A stretch of 64,000 nucleotides of DNA from an uncultured Collinsella sp. (GCA_902494625.1 CABUUB010000003.1:1-64000); one strand, 5' to 3'. Positions 35,689 through 44,460 are shown, numbered from the stretch's first letter. The notes: generated by a model not told the origin, from the sequence alone. Numbers and translations: made by a program.

Positions 35689-36366
35689 ATGTCCAAAAAG
35701 AACCGTGCCAAGTCCAAGGCCAAGCGCTTTGGCGAGGGTTCGGCCAAGCCGATTGTTTCGGCCGCGACCTATGGCGTGGGCGGCAATGCGTTTGCGCAGG
35801 CCATCGCCGACCCGGTCTCGACGGTGCACTCCAATAAGCCCGAGCTGCTGGTGGTCGACGGCTACAACGTGATCCACTGTACGCCGCGCTACGAAAAGCT
35901 CGTGTACGACCATTCTGACGATCCGTATTCCAGCGACGTTCACGATATGGCGCGCACGGCGCTCATTAATGACGTAGCCGCGTTTGCCCAGGGCCGCTAC
36001 GAGGCTGTGATCGTATTTGACGGCGCGGGCAATATCTCCAGCGAGCGCCCCAACCTACCGGCCCGCGGCGTGCGCATTGAGTTTTCGCCGACGGGTGTTT
36101 CGGCCGATACCGTGGTGCAGAAGCTCTGCATCGAGGCACGTGAGGAAGGCCGCGCGTGCTCCGTGGTATCGAGCGACGGCACGATCCAGGCTGTCGTCAT
36201 GGGCAAGGGCGTTACACGCATCTCGAGCCGTATGCTGGTGGACGAGATCAAACAGATCGATAACGACGTTCACGAGGCTGAGGAAGCCCCGCAGATCAAG
36301 ATGACTCTGGGCAGTCGCCTGAGCCCCGATGCCCTGGCAAAGCTCAAGGCCCTTCGCGGGAGGTAG
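35689..36366 (+). CDS. NYN-domain protein, YacP/Rae1 type ribonuclease
   Basis: 225 residues. After a Lys-rich, probably disordered N-terminus (about 50 residues) comes the PIN-like NYN fold: LLVVDGYNVIH (first catalytic Asp), VIVFDGAGN, and SSDGTIQAVVMGKG near the C-terminus. In Bacillus, YacP (Rae1) cuts mRNA inside the ribosome A site and is encoded in the same cysS-mrnC-rlmB-yacP order, which is retained here apart from mrnC. GGAGGAG precedes ATG 35689, 3 nt after rlmB, and it likely ends the operon. Confidence 0.88.
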   Translation: MSKKNRAKSKAKRFGEGSAKPIVSAATYGVGGNAFAQAIADPVSTVHSNKPELLVVDGYNVIHCTPRYEKLVYDHSDDPYSSDVHDMARTALINDVAAFAQGRYEAVIVFDGAGNISSERPNLPARGVRIEFSPTGVSADTVVQKLCIEAREEGRACSVVSSDGTIQAVVMGKGVTRISSRMLVDEIKQIDNDVHEAEEAPQIKMTLGSRLSPDALAKLKALRGR

Positions 36367-36393
36367 GGGAGTTGGCGGGGCAATGCTGCCTCG

Positions 36394-37734
36394 CTAGCTC
36401 CATTCAGCGATGTCGATCATTCTTTCGAGGCGCCACGTTAGCGCCTCTTTTAGATAAGGCAGCCTCGCTGCTAGGGCATCGTTTTTAGACAGAATCTCGA
36501 TCGCCTCGTCGACAAAGCCCTCGAGTTTGTCGCCGTCAAACCAGCCCATGTCCTCGACGAGCAACATTTGTTTGGCGGGGCTTGAATGAAATTGTGCGCT
36601 GGTAAAACTGTGCTCTCCCGCCCTAAGCTCCTCTAGTGATATGTTGCACCAGAGCGATGAGCCCGAATCGAAGATGGGGGCGGGTCTGCAGGCTTGCGTG
36701 TTTACGTTTCGCACAAGGCCAAAGTTACGCCAATGGCGGTCATAGTTGGCGATGATGTCGTCACACACGATCATGCGGTCAAGGGCATCCTTGACGCCTG
36801 TCACCCCGAGCTCCTCGCAGTTTGCTACGTATCGCTCGTAGTCGGTTAGCCGTTCATCTGCGTTTGCGTGCTGGTTTACATAGAACGCAGGGACATACTC
36901 TTCTTCATCAGTTAAGAAGACATCGCATATGCTCAGGGCGGAAGTGCCCGTGCCCTCGAGCGAGTAAGGCACATAATCGCAGGCGTTTAGGATTCGACGG
37001 TGGAGCGCGGTCGCCACCAGCTCGTTATAAGGTTCCTGGTTCAGGTGCGCTCCTGCCTTATGCAGAATTCGACGCCCGCCCTCGCATGTCCAGTACTTTT
37101 GAAGATTGCCGTCCGACGTGTTATCGGGCTTTGCGGCAGCCGCTTTTCCCTCTGGGGCAAAGGGCGCAATGGACAATGAGACGTCATCAAAGGCGTTATT
37201 GAAGAAGTTAATGTCCTCCCAGGTGAGACCGGAACTTTGGGGTCTAATCCAATACTGGTCGGATAGGGAGAGGCCGAGATTTCGCTGGACGAGTTCATCG
37301 GGAACATCGACTGCGGCTTCTGCAAGCAGGGAGGCTAGCCCAATGCGTGCGAGCGGGATACCGCGGCCGCGCCACCAGATGCGGAAGGAGTCGAGCGATA
37401 TGGGGCTATTAGGGCCAAATACTCCAATAGGGGCGTGGGCGTAATCGACGACGGCGCCGATATGGGTAAAGTCTTTTCGCGATGTGCTGTAGACCAGCTG
37501 GGCGACTTCGTGCGTGCGGTTCATGAGGGTGAACGCGATCTCGCTCTTACCGTGGCCGCGGCGGGGACGTCCCCCCGTTTTGGTCACGGAGCGGAGTCGC
37601 GTGTCGACGCTGTCTTTGTCGATGAGCCATACACCAGAAGCCTTGCGGGCCTCAAGTGCTCCGTTTTTTATGAGCTCCTGCACCCTGCGCGGAGTGATGC
37701 CGAGCAGCTCGGCGGCTTCCTTGGTAGTAAGCAT
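36394..37734 (-). CDS. HipA-like kinase with N-terminal excisionase-type DNA-binding domain
   Basis: 446 residues from ATG 37734. Residues 1-45 form a helix-turn-helix of the excisionase/MerR kind (LTTKEAAELLGITPRRVQEL). After a middle region, residues about 210 on resemble the HipA kinase fold: ILHKAG with the nucleotide Lys, EPYNELVA, the catalytic loop NYDRHWRNFG (330-339) and the metal-binding FDSGSSLW (355-362). HipA toxins phosphorylate glutamyl-tRNA synthetase and are normally held by a separate HipB repressor; no second gene is present here. Three copies of an operator half-site lie upstream. Lower GC than neighbours and lone position suggest acquisition. Toxin activity is inferred, not shown. 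Confidence 0.7.
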   Translation of the reverse strand: MLTTKEAAELLGITPRRVQELIKNGALEARKASGVWLIDKDSVDTRLRSVTKTGGRPRRGHGKSEIAFTLMNRTHEVAQLVYSTSRKDFTHIGAVVDYAHAPIGVFGPNSPISLDSFRIWWRGRGIPLARIGLASLLAEAAVDVPDELVQRNLGLSLSDQYWIRPQSSGLTWEDINFFNNAFDDVSLSIAPFAPEGKAAAAKPDNTSDGNLQKYWTCEGGRRILHKAGAHLNQEPYNELVATALHRRILNACDYVPYSLEGTGTSALSICDVFLTDEEEYVPAFYVNQHANADERLTDYERYVANCEELGVTGVKDALDRMIVCDDIIANYDRHWRNFGLVRNVNTQACRPAPIFDSGSSLWCNISLEELRAGEHSFTSAQFHSSPAKQMLLVEDMGWFDGDKLEGFVDEAIEILSKNDALAARLPYLKEALTWRLERMIDIAEWS

Positions 37735-37753
37735 CGCGAAACCCTTCGTCAAA

Positions 37754-37812
37754 ACGAATAGTTTTATATAGCCAATTGTAATTAAAACTATTCGTTCTGA
37801 CGAATAGTTTTA
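37754..37812. promoter_or_regulatory. Operator with three ACGAATAGTTTTA half-sites
   Basis: The 13-bp sequence ACGAATAGTTTTA occurs at 37754-37766 and 37800-37812 in direct orientation and inverted at 37783-37795. Two inverted pairs result, with spacers of 16 and 4 nt. The region is AT-rich and lies directly upstream of the HipA-like gene, so autoregulation by its own helix-turn-helix is likely. Confidence 0.75.
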
Positions 37813-37895
37813 TGATGTGGTCGGTCAAAGGGCCTGTTGCGCCCCGTCCGCAATTCCTTTATTCTTAACAGGCTTCGCGCGAAAGCGCCAAGTGT

Positions 37896-37970
37896 GCCAG
37901 TGTGGCGCAACGGTAGCGCAACTGATTTGTAATCAGTGGGTTGCAGGTTCGATTCCTGTCACTGGCTCCA
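37896..37970 (+). tRNA. tRNA-Thr (UGU anticodon)
   Basis: 75-nt cloverleaf with CCA: acceptor GCCAGTG, anticodon stem ACTGA/TCAGT around TTTGTAA (anticodon TGT), T-arm GGTTCGATTCC. Confidence 0.94.
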
Positions 37971-37978
37971 TGAGAGTT

Positions 37979-38014
37979 TCGGGCTCTGTTCCTTATGGGA
38001 CAGGGTCCGTTTCT
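37979..38014 (+). terminator. Terminator of tRNA-Thr
   Basis: CGGGCTCTGTTCC pairs with GGGACAGGGTCCG through several G-U pairs, followed by TTTCTATTTAT. Confidence 0.65.
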
Positions 38015-38080
38015 ATTTATGTCGATAAGTCAGCGGGTTTGGCGCCAACCAAGCTTCAGGTTTGTCTCGTCCTCCAGTTT

Positions 38081-38240
38081 GTCTAAATCTGTAACACCAA
38101 GACCGATATTTGGCATCTAACTGTTACAGATTGAGATGAAACTTAGGGTGTTTTAGGAATATCTTGATTTGTAACATGTAGAAGCGGAATAGGCCTCTTG
38201 CTGTTACAGATCGAGACAAGGGCGGGTGCGGACCTGGATG
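38081..38240. repeat. Two tandem 80-bp units, each with a GTAACA/TGTTAC hairpin
   Basis: GTAACA at 38091 and 38171 and TGTTACAGA at 38123 and 38203 are exactly 80 bp apart. In each unit the two blocks are inverted and flanked by CTGT...ACAG-type extension. Between the conserved blocks the units have diverged. Part of a 534-bp gene-free stretch (37971-38504). Confidence 0.8.
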
Positions 38241-38282
38241 TCCTGCTCGAGCGTGGATTTCTGGACACGCGAGCGAAGAAAA

Positions 38283-38313
38283 TCTCCCGACCGGAGAACG
38301 AGCGTGGATAATT
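38283..38313. repeat. GAGCGTGGATAAT repeat family, copy 1
   Basis: This 31-bp stretch (TCTCCCG..., then GGAGAA, then GAGCGTGGATAATT) matches 42334-42364 at 28 of 31 positions. A partial GAGCGTGGAT also occurs at 38249-38258. No coding region is recognised here. Confidence 0.75.
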
Positions 38314-38365
38314 AACTTGGATAGGGAGCTAAGGTAAACACCGATTGTCTATCGACGGCTTTAGA

Positions 38366-38405
38366 AACAACGACCCCGATTTCATTGTGGAATCGGGGTC
38401 GTTTG
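38366..38405 (-). terminator. Terminator of the beta-glucoside operon
   Basis: AACGACCCCGATT and AATCGGGGTCGTT arms of at least 13 bp with a short loop. On the minus strand the stem is followed by GTTGTTTCT. Confidence 0.8.
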
Positions 38406-38504
38406 TGCCTCAGGAATCCGAATGGATTAATCGAGCTCCTAAGGAACTTTTTGGGTTCTTGCTAATGGTCTGCCGAGGATGTCTCCAATGCAAACAGCGG
38501 GCAT

Positions 38505-39905
38505 CTACTCAATATAGCTGGGGTTCTTCTTGATGATCACGCGTGCAGCGATGAAGGAGACGACGATGGCGATGATGGCGACAACGCATGCCAGCACGAA
38601 GTTGCCCATGGACCCATCGGGAGCGATAAAGATGAGTGCCGAAAGAAGGCCGGGGCATGCTCCCGCAACATACTCTTTCAGAACAAAGATGCCTGCAGGG
38701 AGTCCAGCGCAGAGCGCGCCGATTGCCGTGCCGACAAGCAGGCGGGGACGCTCGATGAGGCAACCGTAGAACGCGGGCTCGGTTACGCCACAGAGTGCGG
38801 TGACGGCAACCGTGGTGACCATACCCCTCTTCTCTTTGTTTCCCTTCATGGCAGTTGCCAGGGCGAGGCTCGTGCCACCAATGCAGAGGTTCGAGATGAA
38901 TCCAAAGATAATGGGTGCCCAACCGAGTTGCGCCAGGCTCGTAACTTCGATTGCGATGTAAGCCTTATCGAGACCGAGCATGACGAAATAGGGGTTAAGG
39001 GCTGCCAGGATCGGAGTAGCGATAAATGCCACGTTGTCCATAAGCCACGTGACGGCATCGCTCAGCGCGTAGCCCATCATGCTGCCGGCGGGGCCAAGGA
39101 TAATCAGCTCGACGGGCACGACGATGATCATGGTGAGCAGCGGCTTCAAGAACAGTTTGGTAACGTCGGGAATGATCTTCTGAAGGCCGCGGTCGACAAA
39201 GTACATGAATACAACGCCCAGTACGATGGGCACTACCGTACTCGAATAGTCGTTCGTCGGGATGGGAATACCAAGAAAGTCGAGACCCTCGGCACCGCTA
39301 ATGGACGAGCTAATCATGATCGCGCCCAGCAATGCGCCCATGATGGGCTGCATCTTCATGACGGCTGCGAGCTGATAACCAAGATAAACGGGCAAGAAGC
39401 TAAACGAAGCGCTAAAGATCGCCAACAGGACCTGGGCGGTTCCGCTATCGGTGCTCAATCCGCAATAATTGACCAGGAGATTCTTGATCGAAAGAATGAG
39501 TCCGCCAACGATGAGCGCCGGGACGATGGGCATGAATACCTGTGCAGAGACGTTCCCGAATTTCTCAATCAAGCCCATGGCGGTGTTACCGCTTTTAATG
39601 CCTTCTGCAAGGTCTTTGGCGGTTTGGGCATCGTCGGCAACCGTGCCACCGCCGACTTCGATTCCCGCGAAGTCGAGGAAGTCGTTGTAAGCCTCGGTGA
39701 CGTTGGGGCCGATGATCACCTGAAGCTGGCCACCGCTGACTACTGCCCCGAGCGCCTGATCGGCCGATTTGGCGAGCTGGAGATCGATGATCGAGGTGTC
39801 TCGTGCGTCGATGCGAAGGCGCGTCGCACAATGAGTTACCGATGTAATGTTCTCTTTGCCGCCAACAGCCTTTAGGACTGTTTCGGACATTGCCTGATAT
39901 TTCAT
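38505..39905 (-). CDS. PTS beta-glucoside-type transporter, EIIBC
   Basis: 466 residues: an N-terminal EIIB domain (about 1-85) with the phospho-accepting C26 in THCATRLR, then an EIIC domain with about ten membrane segments including GVTEPAFYG near residue 370. The third usual domain of BglF-type proteins, EIIA, is absent, so phosphate must come from a separate EIIA such as the one at 56.7 kb (inference). RBS AGGAG precedes ATG 39905. It is encoded 9 nt after the 6-phospho-beta-glucosidase, which makes aryl- or alkyl-beta-glucosides or cellobiose-like sugars the likely substrates. Confidence 0.9.
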   Translation of the reverse strand: MKYQAMSETVLKAVGGKENITSVTHCATRLRIDARDTSIIDLQLAKSADQALGAVVSGGQLQVIIGPNVTEAYNDFLDFAGIEVGGGTVADDAQTAKDLAEGIKSGNTAMGLIEKFGNVSAQVFMPIVPALIVGGLILSIKNLLVNYCGLSTDSGTAQVLLAIFSASFSFLPVYLGYQLAAVMKMQPIMGALLGAIMISSSISGAEGLDFLGIPIPTNDYSSTVVPIVLGVVFMYFVDRGLQKIIPDVTKLFLKPLLTMIIVVPVELIILGPAGSMMGYALSDAVTWLMDNVAFIATPILAALNPYFVMLGLDKAYIAIEVTSLAQLGWAPIIFGFISNLCIGGTSLALATAMKGNKEKRGMVTTVAVTALCGVTEPAFYGCLIERPRLLVGTAIGALCAGLPAGIFVLKEYVAGACPGLLSALIFIAPDGSMGNFVLACVVAIIAIVVSFIAARVIIKKNPSYIE

Positions 39906-39914
39906 CTCTTTCTC

Positions 39915-41333
39915 CTAACCTTCCTGCTCCTGATACTTCGAGATAAGGTCTCGGTACCAATACCAGCTCTTTTTGGGGGTGCGCTCCAGATTGTTCTCGA
40001 AGTCGATATGGACAAGTCCGTATCGTTTTTCGTAGCCGTTGATCCAGCTATACAGATCCATCGTCGACCAGAGGTAGTAGCCCTCAACGCGCGCGCCGTC
40101 GCGCTTAGCCCTCATCATGTGCTCGATGAACTGGCCCAGAAGCTCGATGCGGTCATCATCGTGGATCATTCCGTCTGCGTCTGGTTGCTCATAGGCGCCG
40201 TGTCCGTTTTCCGTAATAAAGATGCGGGGCGCGTCATAGCGCTCGTGGACATCCATGATGGTTGAATACATGCAACTTGGGAGTATTTCGCGGCCCCATT
40301 TATTGCGGGGAACATTGCTGTCGCGGGCGCTTTCAAACAAGGGCGCAATGCATTTTCCTTCGACCTTTTTGCTCGAACCGCCCTTATTGTTCGCCGAAAC
40401 GGCAAGCTCTCCACCGTGCCAGTCGGTTACATACTCTCGGCAATACACGTTGAGTCCAATAAAATCGACTTTACCGTCTCTGAATTCTTCTACGTCATTT
40501 GGGGATCGATAGAGCGAGACGCCAAGTTTTTCAAGGATTTCGTCCATTTCTGGCGGCAGTTGACCCTGAAGCGCTGGTGCCAGAATCATGCGATTGGCGA
40601 AAAAGTCTGCGTATCGAAATACGTCATCAGGATGCTCGGTTGCCGGGTCGAGTTCGACAACGCCGCCATCGTGGACGGCGCCGATGATGCCGTCGTAGCC
40701 CATTTGACGATATGCTCGGACTGCGAGTGCGCTTGCGCGCATCAGGTTGTATTGAAACTGCATGTACGACTGAACGTCGAGCGATCGATTGGGGGGATAG
40801 TTGCCCAACATGTTTACGCAGTAGCTGTAGAAATGCGGCTCGTTAACGGTAGCCCAGATTTTGACGCGGTCTCCAAAGCGCTCAAAGCAAATCTTGGCGT
40901 ATTTGCAGAACCACTCTGCCATGTCGTTGTTCAGCCATCCGCCTTTGCAAGCAAGCGTGAATGGCAGATCGTAATGGAACAGCGTAACGTTGGGCTCTAT
41001 GCCATTTTCGAGGCAGCAATCAATGACTCGATTATAAAAATCGATACCCTCTTCATTCACTTCGCCGATACCCGTGGGGATGATTCGACTCCATGAAAGA
41101 GAGAAGCGATAGGTGTTTTGTCCGCCTTCTTTCATCATGCGGATATCTTCTTCATAGCGATGGTAGAAGTCGCAAGATACATCACCGTCAACATGGTTGA
41201 TGTTCTTATTGCTTGTGTGGTTAAAGAAATCCCACTCGCCGAGGCCTTTGCCGTCTTCGTTCCAGGCACCCTCGCACTGATAAGACGCCGTGGCGGAACC
41301 CCAGAGAAACGGCATGTTGTTCACGTTGCCCAT
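39915..41333 (-). CDS. 6-phospho-beta-glucosidase (GH1)
   Basis: GH1 enzyme of 472 residues, cytosolic, cleaving the phosphorylated beta-glucosides delivered by the PTS. Acid/base E165 in TVNEPHF and nucleophile E375 in ITENGHG are present, and the N-terminal FLWGSATASYQCEGAW block is typical. Start ATG 41333 is preferred over ATG 41351 because AAAGGGG sits 5-6 nt before it. It is first in the operon and divergent from an RpiR-type regulator. Confidence 0.93.
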   Translation of the reverse strand: MGNVNNMPFLWGSATASYQCEGAWNEDGKGLGEWDFFNHTSNKNINHVDGDVSCDFYHRYEEDIRMMKEGGQNTYRFSLSWSRIIPTGIGEVNEEGIDFYNRVIDCCLENGIEPNVTLFHYDLPFTLACKGGWLNNDMAEWFCKYAKICFERFGDRVKIWATVNEPHFYSYCVNMLGNYPPNRSLDVQSYMQFQYNLMRASALAVRAYRQMGYDGIIGAVHDGGVVELDPATEHPDDVFRYADFFANRMILAPALQGQLPPEMDEILEKLGVSLYRSPNDVEEFRDGKVDFIGLNVYCREYVTDWHGGELAVSANNKGGSSKKVEGKCIAPLFESARDSNVPRNKWGREILPSCMYSTIMDVHERYDAPRIFITENGHGAYEQPDADGMIHDDDRIELLGQFIEHMMRAKRDGARVEGYYLWSTMDLYSWINGYEKRYGLVHIDFENNLERTPKKSWYWYRDLISKYQEQEG

Positions 41334-41404
41334 GAATCCCCTTTCCATCATTCAACACGGTGGATACGTGTGACGGAATTACGATTAAGATGACGTCAAC
41401 TGAT

Positions 41405-41441
41405 TTGAATCATAGGAGAACGACCAAAGCTGTTTGATTCA
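41405..41441. promoter_or_regulatory. Candidate operator between the beta-glucoside operon and its regulator
   Basis: TTGAATCA (41405-41412) and TGATTCAA (41434-41441) are inverted copies 21 nt apart in the divergent intergenic region. Such sites are common for RpiR-family regulators. Confidence 0.45.
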
Positions 41442-41484
41442 ATAAATGAACCATAATATCGAGGAGAGCGGAAAGAGGGATCAC

Positions 41485-42318
41485 GTGAATATCAATGACT
41501 TCGATGTGCTCAATCGCATTAGCTCCATCATCAACAGCGAGTTTGGGTCAAACGATGCCGCCATCGCTCGATATCTCATCGCTCACATTAGGCGTTCGAG
41601 CGAAATCAATGTTGCCGCAATAACCCGCGATGCATTCGTGACCCGTTCCGCTGTTCGTCGTTTCTGCAATCGATTGGGCTACCAGTCTCTTAGCGATTTG
41701 AAAGAATCATTTACTCAATCAGTCTTTCCAAGCGACTTAAGCCATCGAGAGGAGGAATTTGGCTACGAGGAGTACAGGGCAGAGCTCGACGTTCGCATGA
41801 TCGAGATGTTCGCTGAGGTCGAAAGCGGCGTGTCCGATATCGCTATTAAGCACCTTGCCGACGAAATTGATGGCCATAAAAACGTTGAAATCTGGTGCAC
41901 CAATAATGTGAGCGCCAACCTCGTACGATTTCAGCAGGAAATGTTTTATGCGGGCAAGATAGTTCGCATAGTTGCTGGGGCTAACGTCGCGGAATTGAAA
42001 AACATGGGAGACGCTTCGCAGTCATTGATAATTCTCGTATCGGTCTCCGGGCTATTTGTGTCACAGGCGCGTGAGTATCTTGATTGCCGTTCGGGCAGGA
42101 AGATTCTAATTACTGCGTTTAGCAACGATGACAAATCGAGGTCTTTTGACCGTGTATATCGTCTTGGTAATGCGGGAAACGGAATTGACCGACTCGGCGT
42201 TTATTCGAAATACGCCATGACTTATTTCTTCGACTTGCTATCGTCGTGTTACTTGAGTCGCTACCCCTGCACCAAGGGGGAGCCGCTCTATGGGTCTACT
42301 TTGGCTTGGCCCGAGTAG
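41485..42318 (+). CDS. RpiR/MurR family transcriptional regulator
   Basis: 277 residues from GTG 41485 (AGAGGGA 4-5 nt upstream). The N-terminal helix-turn-helix has ITRDAFVTRSAVRRFCNRLGY, and the C-terminal SIS domain (about residues 115-270) has the phosphosugar-binding region with ILVSVSGLF. An earlier in-frame ATG at 41446 is possible but lacks a ribosome-binding site. Its divergent position suggests control of the adjacent PTS/6-phospho-beta-glucosidase operon in response to a sugar phosphate. Confidence 0.85.
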   Translation: MNINDFDVLNRISSIINSEFGSNDAAIARYLIAHIRRSSEINVAAITRDAFVTRSAVRRFCNRLGYQSLSDLKESFTQSVFPSDLSHREEEFGYEEYRAELDVRMIEMFAEVESGVSDIAIKHLADEIDGHKNVEIWCTNNVSANLVRFQQEMFYAGKIVRIVAGANVAELKNMGDASQSLIILVSVSGLFVSQAREYLDCRSGRKILITAFSNDDKSRSFDRVYRLGNAGNGIDRLGVYSKYAMTYFFDLLSSCYLSRYPCTKGEPLYGSTLAWPE

Positions 42319-42333
42319 TTGCGGCTCTTTAGT

Positions 42334-42414
42334 TCTCCCGCCTGGAGAATGAGCGTGGATAATTTGCCGCTTTGGCCTTAGGGTCGCGCTAAAAGTGGGA
42401 GATTATCCACGCTC
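42334..42414. repeat. GAGCGTGGATAAT repeat family, copy 2, with closing inverted arm
   Basis: Left arm GAGCGTGGATAAT (42351-42363) is exactly complementary to ATTATCCACGCTC (42402-42414); TCTCCC at 42334 and GGGAGA at 42397 are also complementary. The first 31 bp match 38283-38313. Confidence 0.8.
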
Positions 42415-42629
42415 GATCGTGTCGTGGAAGGCCGATCGCGACCTATGTAATAGTGCAAGAGAGCCGTTATCGAAGGTCGACACCGCAAGCGTACTCCACC
42501 GTGACAAAGTGTTCCCTTGGGAAATGTCACCAGCGTAGCGAAATCCACCGTTCTTCATATCTAAACTCAACAAAACCGCAGGTCGAAGGTATATAGATAC
42601 GCCCGGCACCGTGTATCTAGAGGTTTTCG

Positions 42630-42659
42630 TTGACAGCCCCCAAGGTTGCATCGTATTAT
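42630..42659 (+). promoter_or_regulatory. Strong promoter of the tRNA-tuf cluster
   Basis: Consensus TTGACA (42630-42635), 18-nt spacer and TATTAT (42654-42659). The upstream GAGGTTTTCGTTGACAGC matches the promoter at 44461 (GAGGTTTTCATTGACAGC) almost exactly. Confidence 0.85.
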
Positions 42660-42721
42660 CTTTTTCGTTCGCGGGGGCGGCGGTCCAAAAGACCAAAGAA
42701 CCTGCGGATACTTGAACGATT

Positions 42722-42803
42722 GGGAGTTTGCCCGAGTGGTTAATGGGGACGGGCTGTAAACCCGTTGGCTCTGCCTACATAGGTTCGAATCCTATAGCTC
42801 CCA
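42722..42803 (+). tRNA. tRNA-Tyr (GUA anticodon)
   Basis: 82-nt class II tRNA with a long variable arm; anticodon stem ACGGG/CCCGT around CTGTAAA (anticodon GTA), T-arm GGTTCGAATCC. CCA is not encoded. Confidence 0.93.
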
Positions 42804-42813
42804 CCCGTCAAGT

Positions 42814-42889
42814 GCCTGTATAGCTCAGTCGGTAGAGCACTTCGTTGGTAACGAAGAGGTCACCAGTTCAAGTCTGGTTGCAGGCTCCA
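42814..42889 (+). tRNA. tRNA-Thr (GGU anticodon)
   Basis: 76-nt cloverleaf with CCA; acceptor GCCTGTA, anticodon stem CTTCG/CGAAG around TTGGTAA (anticodon GGT). Confidence 0.95.
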
Positions 42890-42892
42890 TCC

Positions 42893-42969
42893 GGCGGTGT
42901 AGCTCAGTTGGTTAGAGCACACGGTTCATACCCGTGGCGTCACTGGTTCGAATCCAGTCACCGCTACCA
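42893..42969 (+). tRNA. tRNA-Met (CAU anticodon), elongator type
   Basis: 77-nt cloverleaf with CCA; acceptor GGCGGTG, anticodon stem CACGG/CCGTG around TTCATAC (anticodon CAT). The first acceptor pair is G-U, not the C-A mismatch of initiator tRNA. Confidence 0.92.
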
Positions 42970-43065
42970 TAGGTAACACGGTGGCTTCTCAATAGTATGT
43001 TGAGAGGCCACTATGGTATAAAGGCAAAGTCCCGTCCGGGGACGACCTGTTTAGAGGAGGGCTTT

Positions 43066-44256
43066 ATGGCCAAAGAGAAGTTTGAGCGCACTAAGCCGCA
43101 TGTTAACATCGGCACCATTGGTCACGTCGACCACGGCAAGACCACGCTGACCGCTGCCATCACCAAGGTTCTCTCCGAGACCGAGGGCTGCAAGGCTGAC
43201 TTCACTGCGTTCGAGAACATCGACAAGGCTCCCGAGGAGCGCGAGCGCGGCATTACGATCTCCGTCTCCCACGTCGAGTACGAGACTGCTGCCCGTCACT
43301 ACGCTCACGTTGACTGCCCGGGCCACGCTGACTACGTCAAGAACATGATCTCCGGTGCTGCTCAGATGGACGGCGCTATCCTGGTCATCGCCGCTACCGA
43401 CGGCCCCATGGCTCAGACCCGCGAGCACATCCTGCTCGCCCGTCAGGTCGGCGTTCCCTACATCGTCGTCTTCCTGAACAAGTGCGACATGGTCGACGAT
43501 GACGAGCTCATCGACCTCGTCGAGATGGAGACCCGTGAGCTCCTCTCCGAGTACGATTTCCCCGGCGACGACATCCCCGTCATCCGTGGTTCCGCTCTGG
43601 GCGCTCTCGAGGGCGACGCCAAGTGGATGGACGCTATCCGCGAGCTCATGAAGGCCGTCGACGAGTACATCCCGACGCCTGCTCGTAACAACGACCTCCC
43701 GTTCCTGATGGCCGTTGAGGACGTTATGACCATCTCCGGCCGTGGTACCGTTGCTACCGGCCGTGTCGAGCGCGGTGAGCTCAAGCTCAACGAGCCCGTC
43801 GAGATCGTCGGCATCAAGGATACCCAGAACACCGTCGTTACCGGTATCGAGATGTTCCGTAAGTCCATGGACTTCTGCGAGGCTGGCGACAACGTCGGTC
43901 TGCTGCTCCGCGGCATCAAGCGCGAGGACATCGAGCGCGGCCAGGTTCTCTGCAAGCCCGGTTCGGTTACCCCGCACACCAAGTTCACCGGTGAGATCTA
44001 CGTTCTGACCAAGGAGGAGGGCGGCCGTCACACCCCGTTCTTCGATGGTTATCGTCCTCAGTTCTACTTCCGTACCACCGACGTTACCGGTACGGTCAAG
44101 CTCCCCGAGGGCACCGAGATGGCTATGCCTGGTGACCACATCACCATCGAGGGCGACCTCATCCACCCGATCGCCATGGAGGAGGGCCTGCGCTTCGCTA
44201 TCCGCGAGGGTGGCCACACCGTCGGTTCGGGCATCGTCTCCACGATCATTGAGTAA
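43066..44256 (+). CDS. tuf: Elongation factor Tu
   Basis: GTPase that delivers aminoacyl-tRNA to the ribosome. 396 residues, beginning [14 protein letters not shown], with G1 GHVDHGKT, G3 DCPGHADY and G4 NKCDM, then the two beta-barrel domains. Codon use is strongly biased, as expected for a highly expressed gene. GAGGAGGG precedes ATG 43066. It follows three tRNAs (Tyr, Thr, Met) with no terminator between, apart from a 12-bp leader hairpin (42982-43013) lacking a T tail, so co-transcription with them is likely, as in the E. coli tRNA-tufB operon. Confidence 0.98.
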   Translation: MAKEKFERTKPHVNIGTIGHVDHGKTTLTAAITKVLSETEGCKADFTAFENIDKAPEERERGITISVSHVEYETAARHYAHVDCPGHADYVKNMISGAAQMDGAILVIAATDGPMAQTREHILLARQVGVPYIVVFLNKCDMVDDDELIDLVEMETRELLSEYDFPGDDIPVIRGSALGALEGDAKWMDAIRELMKAVDEYIPTPARNNDLPFLMAVEDVMTISGRGTVATGRVERGELKLNEPVEIVGIKDTQNTVVTGIEMFRKSMDFCEAGDNVGLLLRGIKREDIERGQVLCKPGSVTPHTKFTGEIYVLTKEEGGRHTPFFDGYRPQFYFRTTDVTGTVKLPEGTEMAMPGDHITIEGDLIHPIAMEEGLRFAIREGGHTVGSGIVSTIIE

Positions 44257-44282
44257 ATTAGCTCTTTGATATAACTGACTTA

Positions 44283-44320
44283 GAGAACCCGGCACTTATA
44301 TGGGTGCCGGGTTCTTTTCT
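44283..44320 (+). terminator. Terminator of tuf
   Basis: GAACCCGGCAC and GTGCCGGGTTC arms followed by TTTTCT. Confidence 0.93.
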
Positions 44321-44460
44321 GCAATGGATATTGAGCCGTTGCTGGTGCCGAGAGGATCGATAATGGTCCTGGATGCACCGTCGATTAGCTCTCGATGGCT
44401 TCATTGATGTGTTCCAAATATGAATGGATCCACCGAGAACCAATTGACTCGAGGTTTTCA

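Larger units (their letters stand above)
42319..42721. other. 403-bp gene-free stretch upstream of the tRNA-tuf cluster
   Basis: Holds the inverted repeat above and, at its 3' end, the strong promoter at 42630. The middle (about 42420-42620) shows no coding region; a possible minus-strand ORF there has no family features. Confidence 0.6.

Noticed and set aside
38345..38533. 62-codon plus-strand ORF before the PTS gene
   Set aside because: It is made of the terminator hairpin and the antisense 3' end of the PTS gene.
42403..42696. 97-codon minus-strand ORF upstream of tRNA-Tyr
   Set aside because: It crosses the inverted repeat and the strong plus-strand promoter and shows no recognisable domain.
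37971..42720. Possible CRISPR array among the repeats
   Set aside because: Repeats occur in two copies at 80-bp spacing with diverged sequence and no uniform spacers; no cas genes in the window.
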